Below, one piece after another: positions 27,200-37,179 of a stretch of 64,000 nt of DNA. The translations under genes and the position numbers were made by a program. Location of the stretch: assembly GCF_001553605.1 (NCBI RefSeq), contig NZ_CP014229.1, positions 96,001 to 160,000 of the forward strand, in the 5' to 3' direction. The notes below the pieces were generated by a model. That model saw nothing but the letters and a program-made list of their open reading frames with translations. It was not told the origin of the DNA and did not search any database. The first letter of the stretch is position 1. Each line of letters begins with the position of its first letter. The DNA is from Desulfovibrio fairfieldensis (GTDB lineage: Bacteria > Desulfobacterota > Desulfovibrionia > Desulfovibrionales > Desulfovibrionaceae).

Positions 27200-28171
27200 T
27201 TATTTTTTCCTGTCGCGCACATAATCCGCCATCTGGCGCATGAGCTCGCGTTCCGGCCTGTCCGGCAGGGCGTCCAGAGCGGAGCGGGCCGTGGCCAGGT
27301 AAGCGTCGGCGTCCAGGCGGGTCTGCCGGTCGTGCCCGGCGTCGCGGATGCGTCCGGCAATGGCGGCGGCGTCGTTGTCGGTCATCAGGCCGCAGCCGAA
27401 GGCCGCGTCAAAGGCCGCGCGTTCGCCATCGGCCAGACCCAGGCGGTAGAGGCGCAGGGGCGGAGTGAGCTTGCCTTCGCGCACGTCGCCGCCCGTGGGT
27501 TTGCCAGTGAGGCTTTCAGGCGCGAAATCCAAGGCGTCGTCCACCATCTGGAAGGCCATGCCCAGATTCTCGCCGTAAGCGGCCGCCGCCTCCACCTGCG
27601 CGTCCGTGCCGCCCGCCCGCAACGCGCCCAGCTGGCAGGAGGCGCGGATCAGCCAGGCGGTTTTGCCGCGCACGATTTCCGCGTATTCCTCGGCGCTGGT
27701 GTCCACCCGGCGCTGGGCCGCGATTTCCAGAATCTCACCGGCCGCGGTACGGCTGGTAGCCTCGGAAAAACAAAGGGAGAGGCGCGGATCGCCGAAGCCC
27801 GCCACCAGGGCGTTGGCCTGGGCCAGCAGGGCGTCGCCCGCCAGGATGGTGGGCGTCACGTCGAAAATGGTGTGCGCGGCGGGCTTGCCCCGGCGACTCG
27901 CGGCATTGTCCAGCACGTCGTCATGCAGCAGGGTGGCCGCATGCAGCATTTCCATGGTCACGGCCAGATCGTAGATGTCCGCGCGCTCATAGCCCAGCAG
28001 GCGGGCCGTGAGCACCACCAGCAAGGGCCGCAGGCGTTTGCCGCCCGCTTCAAAAATGTGCAGGGCCACGGGCCGCACGGGTTCGGGCAGGCCGTGGGCG
28101 GCGCGTTCCAGGGCCGCGTTGACGGGCGGCAATTCCAGGGCGAGACGTGCTTTGAGAAGAATGTTTGCCAT
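27200..28171 (-). CDS. ispB: Polyprenyl diphosphate synthase
   Basis: This 323-residue enzyme elongates isoprenoid chains with isopentenyl diphosphate. Both aspartate-rich regions are seen: LLHDDVLDNAASRRGKPAAH (first, with Asp-Asp-x-x-Asp) and MVDDALDF (second). It is 3 bases from the end of mqnB, and a menaquinone methyltransferase gene lies 3 kb upstream on the same strand, so the product is probably the side chain of menaquinone. The chain length cannot be told. Confidence 0.9.
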   Translation of the reverse strand: MANILLKARLALELPPVNAALERAAHGLPEPVRPVALHIFEAGGKRLRPLLVVLTARLLGYERADIYDLAVTMEMLHAATLLHDDVLDNAASRRGKPAAHTIFDVTPTILAGDALLAQANALVAGFGDPRLSLCFSEATSRTAAGEILEIAAQRRVDTSAEEYAEIVRGKTAWLIRASCQLGALRAGGTDAQVEAAAAYGENLGMAFQMVDDALDFAPESLTGKPTGGDVREGKLTPPLRLYRLGLADGERAAFDAAFGCGLMTDNDAAAIAGRIRDAGHDRQTRLDADAYLATARSALDALPDRPERELMRQMADYVRDRKK

Positions 28172-28174
28172 GGC

Positions 28175-28912
28175 TCACAACAGGTTGAGTGAGGGCAGCG
28201 CCGCGCCGAGGGCTTGCAGCGCGCCCGGAAAATCCTTTTCCTCTTTTCTGCGCGGACCCACCTTGTTGGATACGCAACGGATCTCCACGCAGGGAATCCC
28301 GGCTCTGACGCAGGCATAGGCCACGGCAAAGCCCTCCATGTTTTCCAACTCCGCGTGATAGCGGTTCCAGAGCTCGCGGGCCCGGTCAAAGCTGGCGCTG
28401 ACTCCGGCCACGGTCAGCGAGCGGCATTCCGTAAACGCATCCATGCCGCCGGATTTGAGAGCGACTTCCGGCAGGGCCTCCGGGCCGGGCAGGGGCAGGC
28501 GGTCATAGACCTCCGCATCCCCCGCGTCTTCCGCGCCGCGCCGCCAGAGCGGAAAGCTGAACGCCCTGGCCGTCACATGCCGCCCGTCGTGCAGGCCGTA
28601 TTCCGGCCAGATTTCCTCGCGCACCAGGCAGAGCGTGCGCAGGGGCAGCGCGTCCAGATCAAACGCGCCCGCCAGACCCGCGTTGAGCACCGCTGTGACG
28701 GGCCGGTTCTCCGCCGCCGCCCGGCCCAGGCAATGGCCCATGGCCAGCGCCGCGTTGAGCGGACCCACGCCGGTGACGCAGGCCAGCGCCTCCCGACCTT
28801 TGAGGCGCATGGGAATGAGGCGCATTTCCTCCAGAGCGTCCGCTTCGGGAAAGAGCGCCGGGGCCAGGGCGGCCAGCTCCCGGCCCGTGGCCGCGCAGAT
28901 CAGCAGGCACAC
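28175..28912 (-). CDS. mqnB: Futalosine hydrolase
   Basis: The 245-residue protein belongs to the nucleoside phosphorylase/hydrolase fold. It has CVTGVGPLNAALAMGH, a NAGLAGAFDL segment, an ENMEGFAVAYAC motif with the conserved Glu that contacts the ribose, and IRCVSNKVGPR near the end, as in MqnB. It removes hypoxanthine from futalosine in the alternative menaquinone pathway. The start is GTG at 28912, two bases inside the gap after the upstream dehydrogenase stop. It is followed directly by ispB. Confidence 0.88.
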   Translation of the reverse strand: MCLLICAATGRELAALAPALFPEADALEEMRLIPMRLKGREALACVTGVGPLNAALAMGHCLGRAAAENRPVTAVLNAGLAGAFDLDALPLRTLCLVREEIWPEYGLHDGRHVTARAFSFPLWRRGAEDAGDAEVYDRLPLPGPEALPEVALKSGGMDAFTECRSLTVAGVSASFDRARELWNRYHAELENMEGFAVAYACVRAGIPCVEIRCVSNKVGPRRKEEKDFPGALQALGAALPSLNLL

Positions 28913-28917
28913 CGGCT

Positions 28918-30231
<1,314 letters not shown>

Positions 30232-30275
30232 GGTTCTTTCCTTTACAAAAGCCTGATTTTCCGTCACCAGAAAAT

Positions 30276-30473
30276 ATGCAATTTGATCTTGCCCTGTTTC
30301 TGCGCGCCCTGGGCCTGGCCTTTGTGCTGGAAGGCCTGTGCTGGGCGCTGTTTCCCGGCGGCATGCGCCGGGCCATGGCCAGCCTGCTGCCCCGCCCGGA
30401 GAGCCAGTTGCGCCTGACCGGTCTGGCGGCGGTGGCGGCGGGGCTGCTGATCGTCGCGCTGGCCTGCCTGTAA
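30276..30473 (+). CDS. DUF2065 family small membrane protein (YjeT-like)
   Basis: This 65-residue protein has two hydrophobic helices ([19 protein letters not shown] and [17 protein letters not shown]) separated by a short basic loop, matching the DUF2065/YjeT family in length and in the LEGL and FPGG positions. Function is unknown. It is divergent from the nucleotide-sugar dehydrogenase gene, 44 bases apart, so the two may share a promoter region. Confidence 0.75.
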   Translation: MQFDLALFLRALGLAFVLEGLCWALFPGGMRRAMASLLPRPESQLRLTGLAAVAAGLLIVALACL

Positions 30474-30546
30474 AAAAAGTTTTTTTGCCCCCTGGCCGGC
30501 GATCGCCGCTTCCCTGCCGGGGAAAAAATCCATCTTTTTTGGCGTA

Positions 30547-30793
30547 TTTCAACTTTGAAAATGTTGAAATGCCCTGGCGGCCGCGAGAGCGGACGCCCAC
30601 GCCTGAAGCCTAAGGTGCCTTTAGCCGTTCGCGAGCAAAACGAGCGTTGCTTTAGCTGCAGGCGACGCAGGAGCCGTACAGACAAGGACAGCAGCGCTAC
30701 GGATAAAGAGAGCAATGACGGACCATGTTCCCGCCGCAGGCTGAAGGCAACGTCAGCTTTGAAATCGGCACAACTTCAAAGTAAATCCGCTCT
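30547..30793. repeat. Family B dispersed element, long copy
   Basis: It starts with a short palindrome (ATTTCAAC...GTTGAAAT), then a module containing GAGAGCGGACGCCCACGCC, a family D motif, GCAGGCTGAAGGCAACGTCA and the terminal TTCAAAGTAAATCCGCTCTA. The same order of modules is seen at 56932-57078. It directly abuts a family A element. Confidence 0.6.
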
Positions 30794-30920
30794 AGAGCAT
30801 TTCCACAATGCAAGTACTCTGTACTGTTAAAATGCTCGGCCTTGTGAAACAGGGCCTGCGAGATTTGCGTAGGCGACTTTGCCCGCCGTTAAGCTGAAAT
30901 CTCAAGCATTCTATGCTCTA
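30793..30920 (+). repeat. Family A dispersed element, copy 1
   Basis: A 128-base element with perfect 8-base terminal inverted repeats (TAGAGCAT ... ATGCTCTA). It matches the reverse complement of 61670-61798 along its whole length, including TACTCTGTACTGT, CGGCCTTGTGAAACA and TGCCCGCCGT. It encodes nothing. It sits in the 514-base gap between the DUF2065 gene and ubiE. Confidence 0.75.
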
Positions 30921-30987
30921 AAGACAGCCCTAGAACCGTTGCCATAATTGCGGACAGTTCCGGGCTGATATTTTCCTGCAAGGTTTG

Positions 30988-31731
30988 TTATGCCTTTTCC
31001 CCCACATGCAGGCAGACAATGCCCGAGGTCAGTTTGAGGTGCCAGGCGCGGGCGAATCCGGCGCGCAGCATTTCCTCCTCCAGTTTCCGGGCCGTGGGAA
31101 AAGCGCGGATGGTATCCGCCAGGTAGCCATAGGCCGCCGGGTCTTTGGAAAACATCCGGCCCACGCGCGGCAGGATCTGGTTCAGATAAAAATTGTACAG
31201 CCCGCCCCAGATCCGTTCCTGGCCGGAACCGAATTCCAGGATGCAGGCCCGGCCGCCGGGCCGCAACACGCGCAGCATTTCCGCGAACGCGGCCTCGCGC
31301 GGCAGAATGTTGCGGATGCCGAAGGCCATGGTGATGCAGTCCACCGAGGCGTCGGGCAGGGGCAGCCGCTTGGCGTCCGCGGCCACGGGCAGGATGCGCC
31401 GGGCGTTTTCGTCTTTGAGCTTGCGACGGCCCAGAGCCAGCATGGGCGGGCAGAAATCCAGCGCGGGCACCAAGGCTGTGGGGTAGCGGCGGCGTACGGC
31501 CAGGGCCACGTCCAAGGTTCCGGCGGCCAGGTCCAGCACAACGCCCCCCTGGCCAAGGCGCACGTTGCGGGCCAGCACCTTACGCCAGTACTGGTCCACG
31601 CCCAGGCTTAACAGCCGGTTGAGCAAATCGTAAAAACGCGCGATGCGGCCGAACATACCGGCCACGGCCGCGTCATGGGCGCGGGACTGACCGGAAGCCG
31701 GGCCGGATGGGGAAGTGGGAGAGGCGCTCAC
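30988..31731 (-). CDS. ubiE: Demethylmenaquinone methyltransferase
   Basis: The 247-residue SAM-dependent methyltransferase has the UbiE/MenG signatures: VVLDLAAGTLDVALAV (SAM loop), PALDFCPPMLALG, and FGIRNILPREAAFAEMLRVL. It methylates demethylmenaquinone, the last step to the membrane quinone, consistent with mqnB and ispB nearby. The start is GTG at 31731, which overlaps the stop of a 57-residue gene by four bases (GTGA). The usual DTAxGTGD-type loop reads DLAAGTLD here. Confidence 0.92.
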   Translation of the reverse strand: MSASPTSPSGPASGQSRAHDAAVAGMFGRIARFYDLLNRLLSLGVDQYWRKVLARNVRLGQGGVVLDLAAGTLDVALAVRRRYPTALVPALDFCPPMLALGRRKLKDENARRILPVAADAKRLPLPDASVDCITMAFGIRNILPREAAFAEMLRVLRPGGRACILEFGSGQERIWGGLYNFYLNQILPRVGRMFSKDPAAYGYLADTIRAFPTARKLEEEMLRAGFARAWHLKLTSGIVCLHVGEKA

Positions 31732-31901
31732 GCCCGCGGCCCGTCGGTTTCATCCGCGCTGTTGCGAATGGCTTCGTAGACCACCCGGTAGACGGCGGGA
31801 AAGATTTCCGCGAAGTTGCCCGGCGAAACCGTGCGTGTCTCAATGAATTTGGCGGTCAGTTCCTTGGCCACCTGCAAGGCTTCCTTGCGATCCTTATCCA
31901 T
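31728..31901 (-). CDS. Small conserved-looking protein coupled to ubiE
   Basis: This 57-residue frame starts MDKDRKEALQVAKELTAKF and ends NSADETDGPRA. It is predicted to be mostly helical, with an FAEIFPAVYRVVYEAI amphipathic helix, and has no signal or membrane segment. Its TGA overlaps the GTG of ubiE by four bases, the spacing of a translationally coupled pair. The ATG is preceded by GAGGCAG. I do not recognise the family. Confidence 0.75.
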   Translation of the reverse strand: MDKDRKEALQVAKELTAKFIETRTVSPGNFAEIFPAVYRVVYEAIRNSADETDGPRA

Positions 31902-31950
31902 GTCTGCCTCAAAAGTCCGTATCCGCCGGGATCAGTGAGTTGCTCCGGCG

Positions 31951-32017
31951 AAAATAAAAAACCCGTCCCTTGGGGAATGGCCGGATGACCCACAGCGGGT
32001 TCGTCGCCTGGACGGGT
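31951..32017 (-). terminator. Terminator-like structure ahead of the ubiE operon
   Basis: On the minus strand ACCCGTCC pairs with GGACGGGT around a 41-base structured loop that itself holds ACCCGCTGTGGGT, and is followed by TTTTTTATTTT. It lies 50 bases upstream of the 57-residue gene. It may end a short non-coding transcript or act as an attenuator. Confidence 0.6.
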
Positions 32018-32234
32018 AAAAGAACGGAAACACAAGCCCCCGCCCCTTTTGTTCGTCATGAGAGCATTTCAATGCTGAAACGCCTTGCCGCCGCATCGGC
32101 AGCAGCGATAATTCTATTTTTTCGACAGGAAGCGACAGCGTCGCAAAACAGGGCAACAGCATATGCGTTCCGCCGGGCCTTGGCAAGAGCGCGTGCCGGG
32201 CGGGGCATGAGGCGGCTCGCCGGTATGTAAAAAA

Positions 32235-32262
32235 TCCGGACGCCGCGTCGGCGGCGTCCGGA
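32235..32262 (-). terminator. Intrinsic terminator
   Basis: TCCGGACGCCGC and its exact complement with a GTCG loop, followed on the minus strand by six T. It ends transcription of the repeat-motif gene 32356-34374. Confidence 0.85.
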
Positions 32263-32287
32263 CGGGAATTTTGAGGGGCTTGCAGTT

Positions 32288-32336
32288 AGAGCGGATTAAC
32301 TTTGAAATTTTACAAATTTCAAAGTTAATCCGCTCT
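32288..32336. repeat. Minimal family B palindrome
   Basis: A perfect 21-base inverted repeat (left arm 32288-32308 beginning AGAGCGGATTAACTTTGAA, right arm 32316-32336) with a TTTACAA loop. The arms match the ends of the longer family B elements, so this looks like two element ends joined without a core. Confidence 0.75.
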
Positions 32337-32355
32337 GGGCTTTGCCGGGACTTGA

Positions 32356-34374
32356 TCAGCCCTGTATCAGTTTGGCGATTTCCTCGCGCAGAATGCGCGC
32401 CGCCGCACCGGCGGCGGCCTTTTCCACCTGCTGGTTGAAGCGGGGTTCCAAGGTGTCCAGGCGGCTTTCCAGCGCGTCCATGCGCGCCGACACGCTTTTG
32501 CCCAAGAGGCTGACGCTTTGCAGGCGTTCCTCCAGGACCGCGTCCGTGACGCCCGAGGGCATGGCCTTCAGGGCTTGGCTCACCGAGGAGGCGATCAGGG
32601 CCGCGAAACGGTCGTGCAGGGGATTGCCCTCGCGCAGAAGATCTTCCAGAGAGGCCGAGGGCGCGGCGGTGGCCTTTTCCAATGCCGCGACGCGAGCCCG
32701 GGCCTCGGCCAGTTCGCTTTCACAACGCTGGAGGCGTTCGTCCAGGCGGGCGGCCTGCTCCGTCAACTCCGTCAGTTCCCGCAGCGCCGCCGGATCTGCC
32801 GGGATGTCCGCCGTCCGGGCGGCCTGTTCCATTCGCGAGTCTTCTTCCGAGGCGGGCATGAGCAAAAGATCTTCCACAGCCGGGACGTCAGCCACCACAG
32901 CGGGTTCGGTCTCGGGCTGTTCCGTTCCCTCGGAGGCAGCAAAAGGCGTCGCGGATGCATCGGCTTCTTCCTGCATGGCGCTGCGCAGCAGTTTGTCCAG
33001 ATCCAGTTCCGGTTCGGATTCCGGACGTTCCTCTGCCGCCGGGTTCTCTTCCACGGCGGGGAGATCCGGCGCCTCCTCGGCTTGCGGCAGATTTTCCATG
33101 CTGTCGGCGGGCAATGCCGGTTCCGGCTCCAGTGCCTCGGCTTCCAGGGGCGGCCGGGCGGCGTCGGTTTTCCCCGCCTCTTCGGCGTCACCAGCAGCGG
33201 GGGCGGGCGACATGTCCTGATCCGGAGACATGACCGCCAGCAGGGCGTCCAGATCTGTCTCAAGATCAGGAGCCGCTTCCGGCGCAACGTCCTCCGGCAT
33301 GTGATCCGCCGCTGTCGAGGGCGTGGAGGGTCGGGCTTGCTCGGGCTCCGCTGTTGCGGCGGCATCCTGTTCCGCGTCCAGGCCGGTCGGCGGATTGCTC
33401 TGGTCCGCGCTCGGCTCCGGGGCCGGATCAGGAGATGGGGTCGGAGATGCCGGGGCTTCCGGCGCGGGGGCGGGCGTCGCCTCCGCTCCGGCGGGGGCCA
33501 GCAGCTTGTCCAGATCTATGCATGCATCGCACTCTCCGGAACCGGACCGTTTCGTCGGCTGGGGTGACGCGGGCGCGTCGACCGAGGCCAGCAGGGCGTC
33601 CAAGTCCATTTCAAGATCAGGCTCTTTTTCCGGCGCGGGCTCGGACGCTGCCGGGGATGCGGCGGGTTGGCCCAGCGCGGATTCCGCCGTTGCGGGCTGA
33701 GCCTGCTCCGCATCCAGACCGGCCAGCAGGCTGTCCAGGTCCGCGGTCAAATCCGGATTCTCCCGGGCTTGCGGTGCGGGAGCGGATGCTTCGGCCGGAG
33801 CGGGAGCCTCGGCTGAAGCCAGCAGGGCGTCCAGGTCGTCGGCGAAATTCGGTTCTTCCGGCTGCGGCGAGGCCGCGGCCAGGAGATCATGCACATCCGG
33901 TTCCTGCGCGGACTCTGAAGCGGGTTTCCGTGGCGCGGAGCCGCTCATGGCGTTGAGCAGATCATCCACGGCATTGTCCAGATCCGCGGGATCGGCGTCT
34001 TGCGCGGCATCCGGCCCGCGCTCATGGGGCTGCGGCGGAATGTCCAGAGTGTCGAGCAGCTTGTCCACCTCGACCATGCCCGACATGTCGAGCTCTTCGT
34101 GGGGATCGACCTTGTGTTCCGGCGCGTCAGCCCGCGCGGCGGGAGGCGGGGGCACGGGCTGCTCGTCGCCGGCTTCCATCTGGGCCAGAAGGGCGTCGAT
34201 TTCCGCGTCGCCCTGCCGGGCCTGGCCGTCGTTGAGACTCTGCATGTGCACGCTGATGTCTTCTTTGACGCTTTCGGCCGGGGGGACAACAGCCGCCGGG
34301 GCCTCGCCTTTTTCTATCAGTTCGGTGAGGTCGATGATTTCTTCATCAGTCTCAGCAATTTTCTCGGCAACCAT
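32356..34374 (-). CDS. Disordered protein with repeated acidic-LL motifs and C-terminal coiled coil
   Basis: This 672-residue acidic protein matches no enzyme family I know. It opens MVAEKIAETDEEIIDLTELI, then has about 440 residues rich in Pro, Ala, Glu and Asp containing ten copies of a short motif: EIDALLAQME, EVDKLLDTLD, AVDDLLNAM, DVHDLLAAA, DLDALLASAE, DLDSLLAGLD, DLDALLASVD, DLDKLLAPAG, DLDALLAVMS and DLDKLLRSAM, plus two weaker ones. A coiled coil (LTELTEQAARLDERLQRCE onward) and a helical C-terminal domain ending ILREEIAKLIQG follow. The motifs resemble the CheY-binding peptides of FliM (EIDALL) and CheZ (VDDLLDSLGF). It is monocistronic with its own terminator. Confidence 0.75.
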   Translation of the reverse strand: MVAEKIAETDEEIIDLTELIEKGEAPAAVVPPAESVKEDISVHMQSLNDGQARQGDAEIDALLAQMEAGDEQPVPPPPAARADAPEHKVDPHEELDMSGMVEVDKLLDTLDIPPQPHERGPDAAQDADPADLDNAVDDLLNAMSGSAPRKPASESAQEPDVHDLLAAASPQPEEPNFADDLDALLASAEAPAPAEASAPAPQARENPDLTADLDSLLAGLDAEQAQPATAESALGQPAASPAASEPAPEKEPDLEMDLDALLASVDAPASPQPTKRSGSGECDACIDLDKLLAPAGAEATPAPAPEAPASPTPSPDPAPEPSADQSNPPTGLDAEQDAAATAEPEQARPSTPSTAADHMPEDVAPEAAPDLETDLDALLAVMSPDQDMSPAPAAGDAEEAGKTDAARPPLEAEALEPEPALPADSMENLPQAEEAPDLPAVEENPAAEERPESEPELDLDKLLRSAMQEEADASATPFAASEGTEQPETEPAVVADVPAVEDLLLMPASEEDSRMEQAARTADIPADPAALRELTELTEQAARLDERLQRCESELAEARARVAALEKATAAPSASLEDLLREGNPLHDRFAALIASSVSQALKAMPSGVTDAVLEERLQSVSLLGKSVSARMDALESRLDTLEPRFNQQVEKAAAGAAARILREEIAKLIQG

Positions 34375-34706
34375 GCGAACCTCATGGGGTTGACGGAGCG
34401 GCGCGCGTGCGCCGGAGCGGGCGGACCACCGCTCCACAGCGTTTCCGCCGGCATTGACGCCTGGAAAAACGGGCAGCGGCGACGCGGCGTTATTGTCGTT
34501 ATCCGTGCGGCGCGGGCTGAAACGAAACTCCGCCCCGCTCTAATACAGAAACGGCAAAAAAATGTATCAGTTTATAGGCAAAGACGCAAATTCGTGGAGA
34601 AAACGGCCTGACCCCTCGGCCGGAACAGGAGCGCGGAGGAAGAAATGCGGAAATAAAAATGCGCGGCCCCGAGAGACCGCGCATGCAGCATTGAAAAGGG
34701 GCCGGT
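34375..34706. other. Intergenic region; cytochrome c3 terminator
   Basis: No gene is supported in these 332 bases. At 34659-34684 an ATGCGCGG/CCGCGCAT stem is followed on the minus strand by TTTTATTT and ends the cytochrome c3 transcript. The stretch 34540-34620 is AT-rich and should hold the promoter of the repeat-motif gene on the minus strand. Confidence 0.6.
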
Positions 34707-35096
34707 CTACGGATGGCACTTGGACTTGGCGCAGCCGGTGAGATCCTTCTTCAGCTCGGGCTTTTCGGCCACGACCTTGGTGTGGCATTCCAGACAGGTC
34801 TGATGCTTGAGGCCGGTCTTGGTGTGGACCACATAGAAGAGACTCTTTTCGCCCTTCTTGGCGGTCAGATCGTCATGACAGCCCGCAGTGGCGCACTTCT
34901 GGAAGTTTTCCTTGTCCTGCACCTTGTGGTGACAGGTCACGCACTCCACCTTCTGGTGCGGCGCGTGGGGGAACATCACCGTTTTTTTGGAGCCCTTGAA
35001 CTCCAACGGCTTGTCGGGCACGGGCGGCTGGGCCGCCAGAGCGGGCAGAGCCAGGGCCAGAGTCAGGATACAGGCCAGAAACATAAATTTCTTCAT
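34707..35096 (-). CDS. Tetraheme cytochrome c3
   Basis: The 129-residue periplasmic electron carrier has a signal peptide (LACILTLALALPALAA) and four c-type heme sites: CVTCHH, CATAGCH, CLECH and CAKSKCH, with the second and fourth in the four-residue-spaced form typical of type I cytochrome c3. Axial histidines such as FPHAPHQ are present. It takes electrons from periplasmic hydrogenases and formate dehydrogenases and passes them to membrane complexes. AGGAGG lies just upstream of the ATG. Its nearest neighbours make heme and corrinoid precursors. Confidence 0.96.
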   Translation of the reverse strand: MKKFMFLACILTLALALPALAAQPPVPDKPLEFKGSKKTVMFPHAPHQKVECVTCHHKVQDKENFQKCATAGCHDDLTAKKGEKSLFYVVHTKTGLKHQTCLECHTKVVAEKPELKKDLTGCAKSKCHP

Positions 35097-35212
35097 GGCA
35101 GACTTCCTCCTTGACAAAAGCGGCACATGAGAATTGGGGCGAGCTTACGTTGCCGGGCATACTGTGTCAATGGGGCGCGCTGAAAACAGTTTTCAACGTG
35201 GCCGGGGACTGG

Positions 35213-35971
35213 TTATTGCCGATGTTTGCGGGCGTAGCCGCGCGGGGTCAGCATATAGGGGCCGAGAACGCGGCTTTCGCTGTTGCCGATGATCAGCAGA
35301 GAGAGCATGTCCGCCAGACGCGCGTCAAAGTCGGCCAGGGCATGCACGGAAACTTCCTGGCCGGGCCGGAAGGCCTTGCGCACCAGACCCACGGGGCAGT
35401 CGGGCCGCCGGACGCGCCTGGCTTCGGCCAGGGCCTGGTCCAGCTGATGCGGCCGTCCTTTGGAACGCGGATTGTAGATGATGCAGACAAAATCCGCTTC
35501 CAGCGCCGCAGTGAGCCGCCGCTGGATGGTTTCCCAGGGGGTGAGCAGATCGCTCAGGCTGATGCAGGCGAAATCGTGGGTCAGGGGCGCGCCCAGCAGG
35601 GCCGCCGCCGCGCAGACCGCCGGTATGCCGGGCACCACGGTCAGGGGCACGCGCTCCAGCAGGCCGCGCGCCGCCAGGGTTTCCAGGGTCAGCCCGGCCA
35701 GGGCGTAGACGCCGGGATCGCCGGAGCAGACCAGGGCCGTGGACCGGCCGCTCAGAGCCGCGTCCACGGCGGCGGCGCAGCGTTCTTCCTCATGGCGCAT
35801 GCCGGTGCTGATGACGGTCTTGCCGCGCAGCAGTTCCGGCGGCACCAGGTCCAGGTAAAGCTGGTAGCCGGCGATGCAGGCGGCCTGATCCAGAGCCGTA
35901 CGGGCCTGGGGCGTGAGACAGCGGGCGTCGCCCGGACCCAGGCCCACCACGTAAAGAGGCGCGTTGGTCAT
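35213..35971 (-). CDS. cobJ: Precorrin-3B C17-methyltransferase
   Basis: This 252-residue SAM-dependent enzyme carries the tetrapyrrole methyltransferase signatures: YVVGLGPGDARCLTPQA at the N-terminus, VCSGDPGVYALAG and VPGIPAVCAAAALLGAPLTHDFACISL. It methylates C17 and contracts the ring during cobalamin synthesis; CbiH is the anaerobic name. The ATG overlaps the stop of cbiG by four bases. Together these two genes cover successive steps of the anaerobic corrin route. Confidence 0.93.
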   Translation of the reverse strand: MTNAPLYVVGLGPGDARCLTPQARTALDQAACIAGYQLYLDLVPPELLRGKTVISTGMRHEEERCAAAVDAALSGRSTALVCSGDPGVYALAGLTLETLAARGLLERVPLTVVPGIPAVCAAAALLGAPLTHDFACISLSDLLTPWETIQRRLTAALEADFVCIIYNPRSKGRPHQLDQALAEARRVRRPDCPVGLVRKAFRPGQEVSVHALADFDARLADMLSLLIIGNSESRVLGPYMLTPRGYARKHRQ

Positions 35972-37179
35972 GATTGGTTTGGGGTTGAGGTTGCCGGGGG
36001 TGAAGCCAGGGCCACGGCCAGGGTCAGGCGCTCCTGGACAACGATTTTGGGAAGAAGCAGGCGAGCGCTGTGCCCGTCCGCCCGCGCGGCCAGCAGGGCC
36101 GCGGCTTCGCAGACGCTGAACGGCGGCTGGTGGAAACGCCGCCCGGCGGCCTCGGAGGGAGTGGGCGTGACGCAGCGGGCCAGCTCGTCGGCCGGAAAAA
36201 CGCGCAGGGGAATGTCCAGCCGGGCTGCCGCCGCGCACAGGGCGGGCTCGTCCGCTTTTTCCGTCACTGTGCCCAAGGCCGCCACGGCGCGCATTTCCAG
36301 CTTCCGGGCAATGAAAACTTCCGCCAGCGCGGCCAGGGCCGTGGCCTCCGGGATGTCCCGGCGGCAGCCCAGGCCCACGTAGAGCCGGGGCACGGCCAGG
36401 CGCAGCAGGCCGGGAGACGGCGGCAGGTGTCGCCAGTGGGCGGCCAGCAGGGGCGGGATGTCCGCATCCGGAAGAGCGGGGACGGGCGGCGCGTCGCCTT
36501 CCCCGCCGGAAAGGAGTTCGAAAACGTGAGGCAGGACGGCGGGCAGGGCTTGGCAGGGATCCCAGAGGCGCAGACTCCGGCCCTCCAGCAGGGCGGCCTG
36601 GGCCCTGGGCAGCAGATCCCAGTCCAGAATGCGCAGGCCCGCGTCCCGGATCAGCAGGTCCAGGGCCGGGGATGCTGTCGCCTGGCCTGCCGCATGATCC
36701 GAGGCCGTGGTGATCACCGGCATGGCCCGGAGCAGGCGGGCCAGATGCCGGGCCAGGTCATTGCCGCCGCCCCAGTGGCCGGAGAGCAGGCTGATGACGA
36801 AGCGCCCGGCCGGGTCCAGCACCACGACGGGCGAGTCCTGGCTTTTGTGCCTCAGCAGGGGAGCCAGCACACGCACGGCAATGCCCGTGGCCCCCACAAA
36901 GGCGTGCGCCGTATGGCGGCGGTATTCTTCGGCCAGAAAAGCGGCCAGGTCGTGAACGGGCCGGATGCCGTCCCCGGCCAGTCGGGCCGGGGCGCTGAGC
37001 GGGCAGGCCGCCACAATCCGGCCGTCGGGCGCACGCCAGGGAGCGGCGGCCAGCCGCGCGGCCAGCCGTCGGGCCAGGGGCAGCCCGCCCTTGCTCAGGA
37101 CGTGGCAGGCCAGAGAAGGGGCCGCTTCCTTTCGGGAAGCGGCCCCTGAGGCTGCCGACACCGGCGGCGTCTGGTTCAA
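35968..37179 (-). CDS. cbiG: Cobalt-precorrin-5A hydrolase CbiG
   Basis: The 403-residue protein opens the lactone ring of cobalt-precorrin-5A, releasing acetaldehyde. The central [15 protein letters not shown] and [21 protein letters not shown] segments are the CbiG core; the C-terminal part ([20 protein letters not shown]) is the CbiG_C domain. The start codon is TTG at 37179, overlapping the hemL stop by four bases (TTGA). It lies between hemL and cobJ in a tightly overlapped operon. The first 20 residues are Ala/Ser-rich and may not all be part of the fold. Confidence 0.92.
   Translation of the reverse strand: MNQTPPVSAASGAASRKEAAPSLACHVLSKGGLPLARRLAARLAAAPWRAPDGRIVAACPLSAPARLAGDGIRPVHDLAAFLAEEYRRHTAHAFVGATGIAVRVLAPLLRHKSQDSPVVVLDPAGRFVISLLSGHWGGGNDLARHLARLLRAMPVITTASDHAAGQATASPALDLLIRDAGLRILDWDLLPRAQAALLEGRSLRLWDPCQALPAVLPHVFELLSGGEGDAPPVPALPDADIPPLLAAHWRHLPPSPGLLRLAVPRLYVGLGCRRDIPEATALAALAEVFIARKLEMRAVAALGTVTEKADEPALCAAAARLDIPLRVFPADELARCVTPTPSEAAGRRFHQPPFSVCEAAALLAARADGHSARLLLPKIVVQERLTLAVALASPPATSTPNQS

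Noticed and set aside
32072..32230. 52-codon plus-strand frame starting MLKRLAAASAAAIILFF
   Set aside because: It superficially resembles a signal peptide, but there is no ribosome-binding site, codon use is poor, and it lies in a region better explained by repeats and terminators.
32356..34374. Assignment of the repeat-motif protein as FimV- or TonB-like because of its Pro/Ala/Glu content
   Set aside because: There is no LysM, TonB box or membrane segment; the repeated acidic-LL motif and C-terminal coiled coil are the only clear features.
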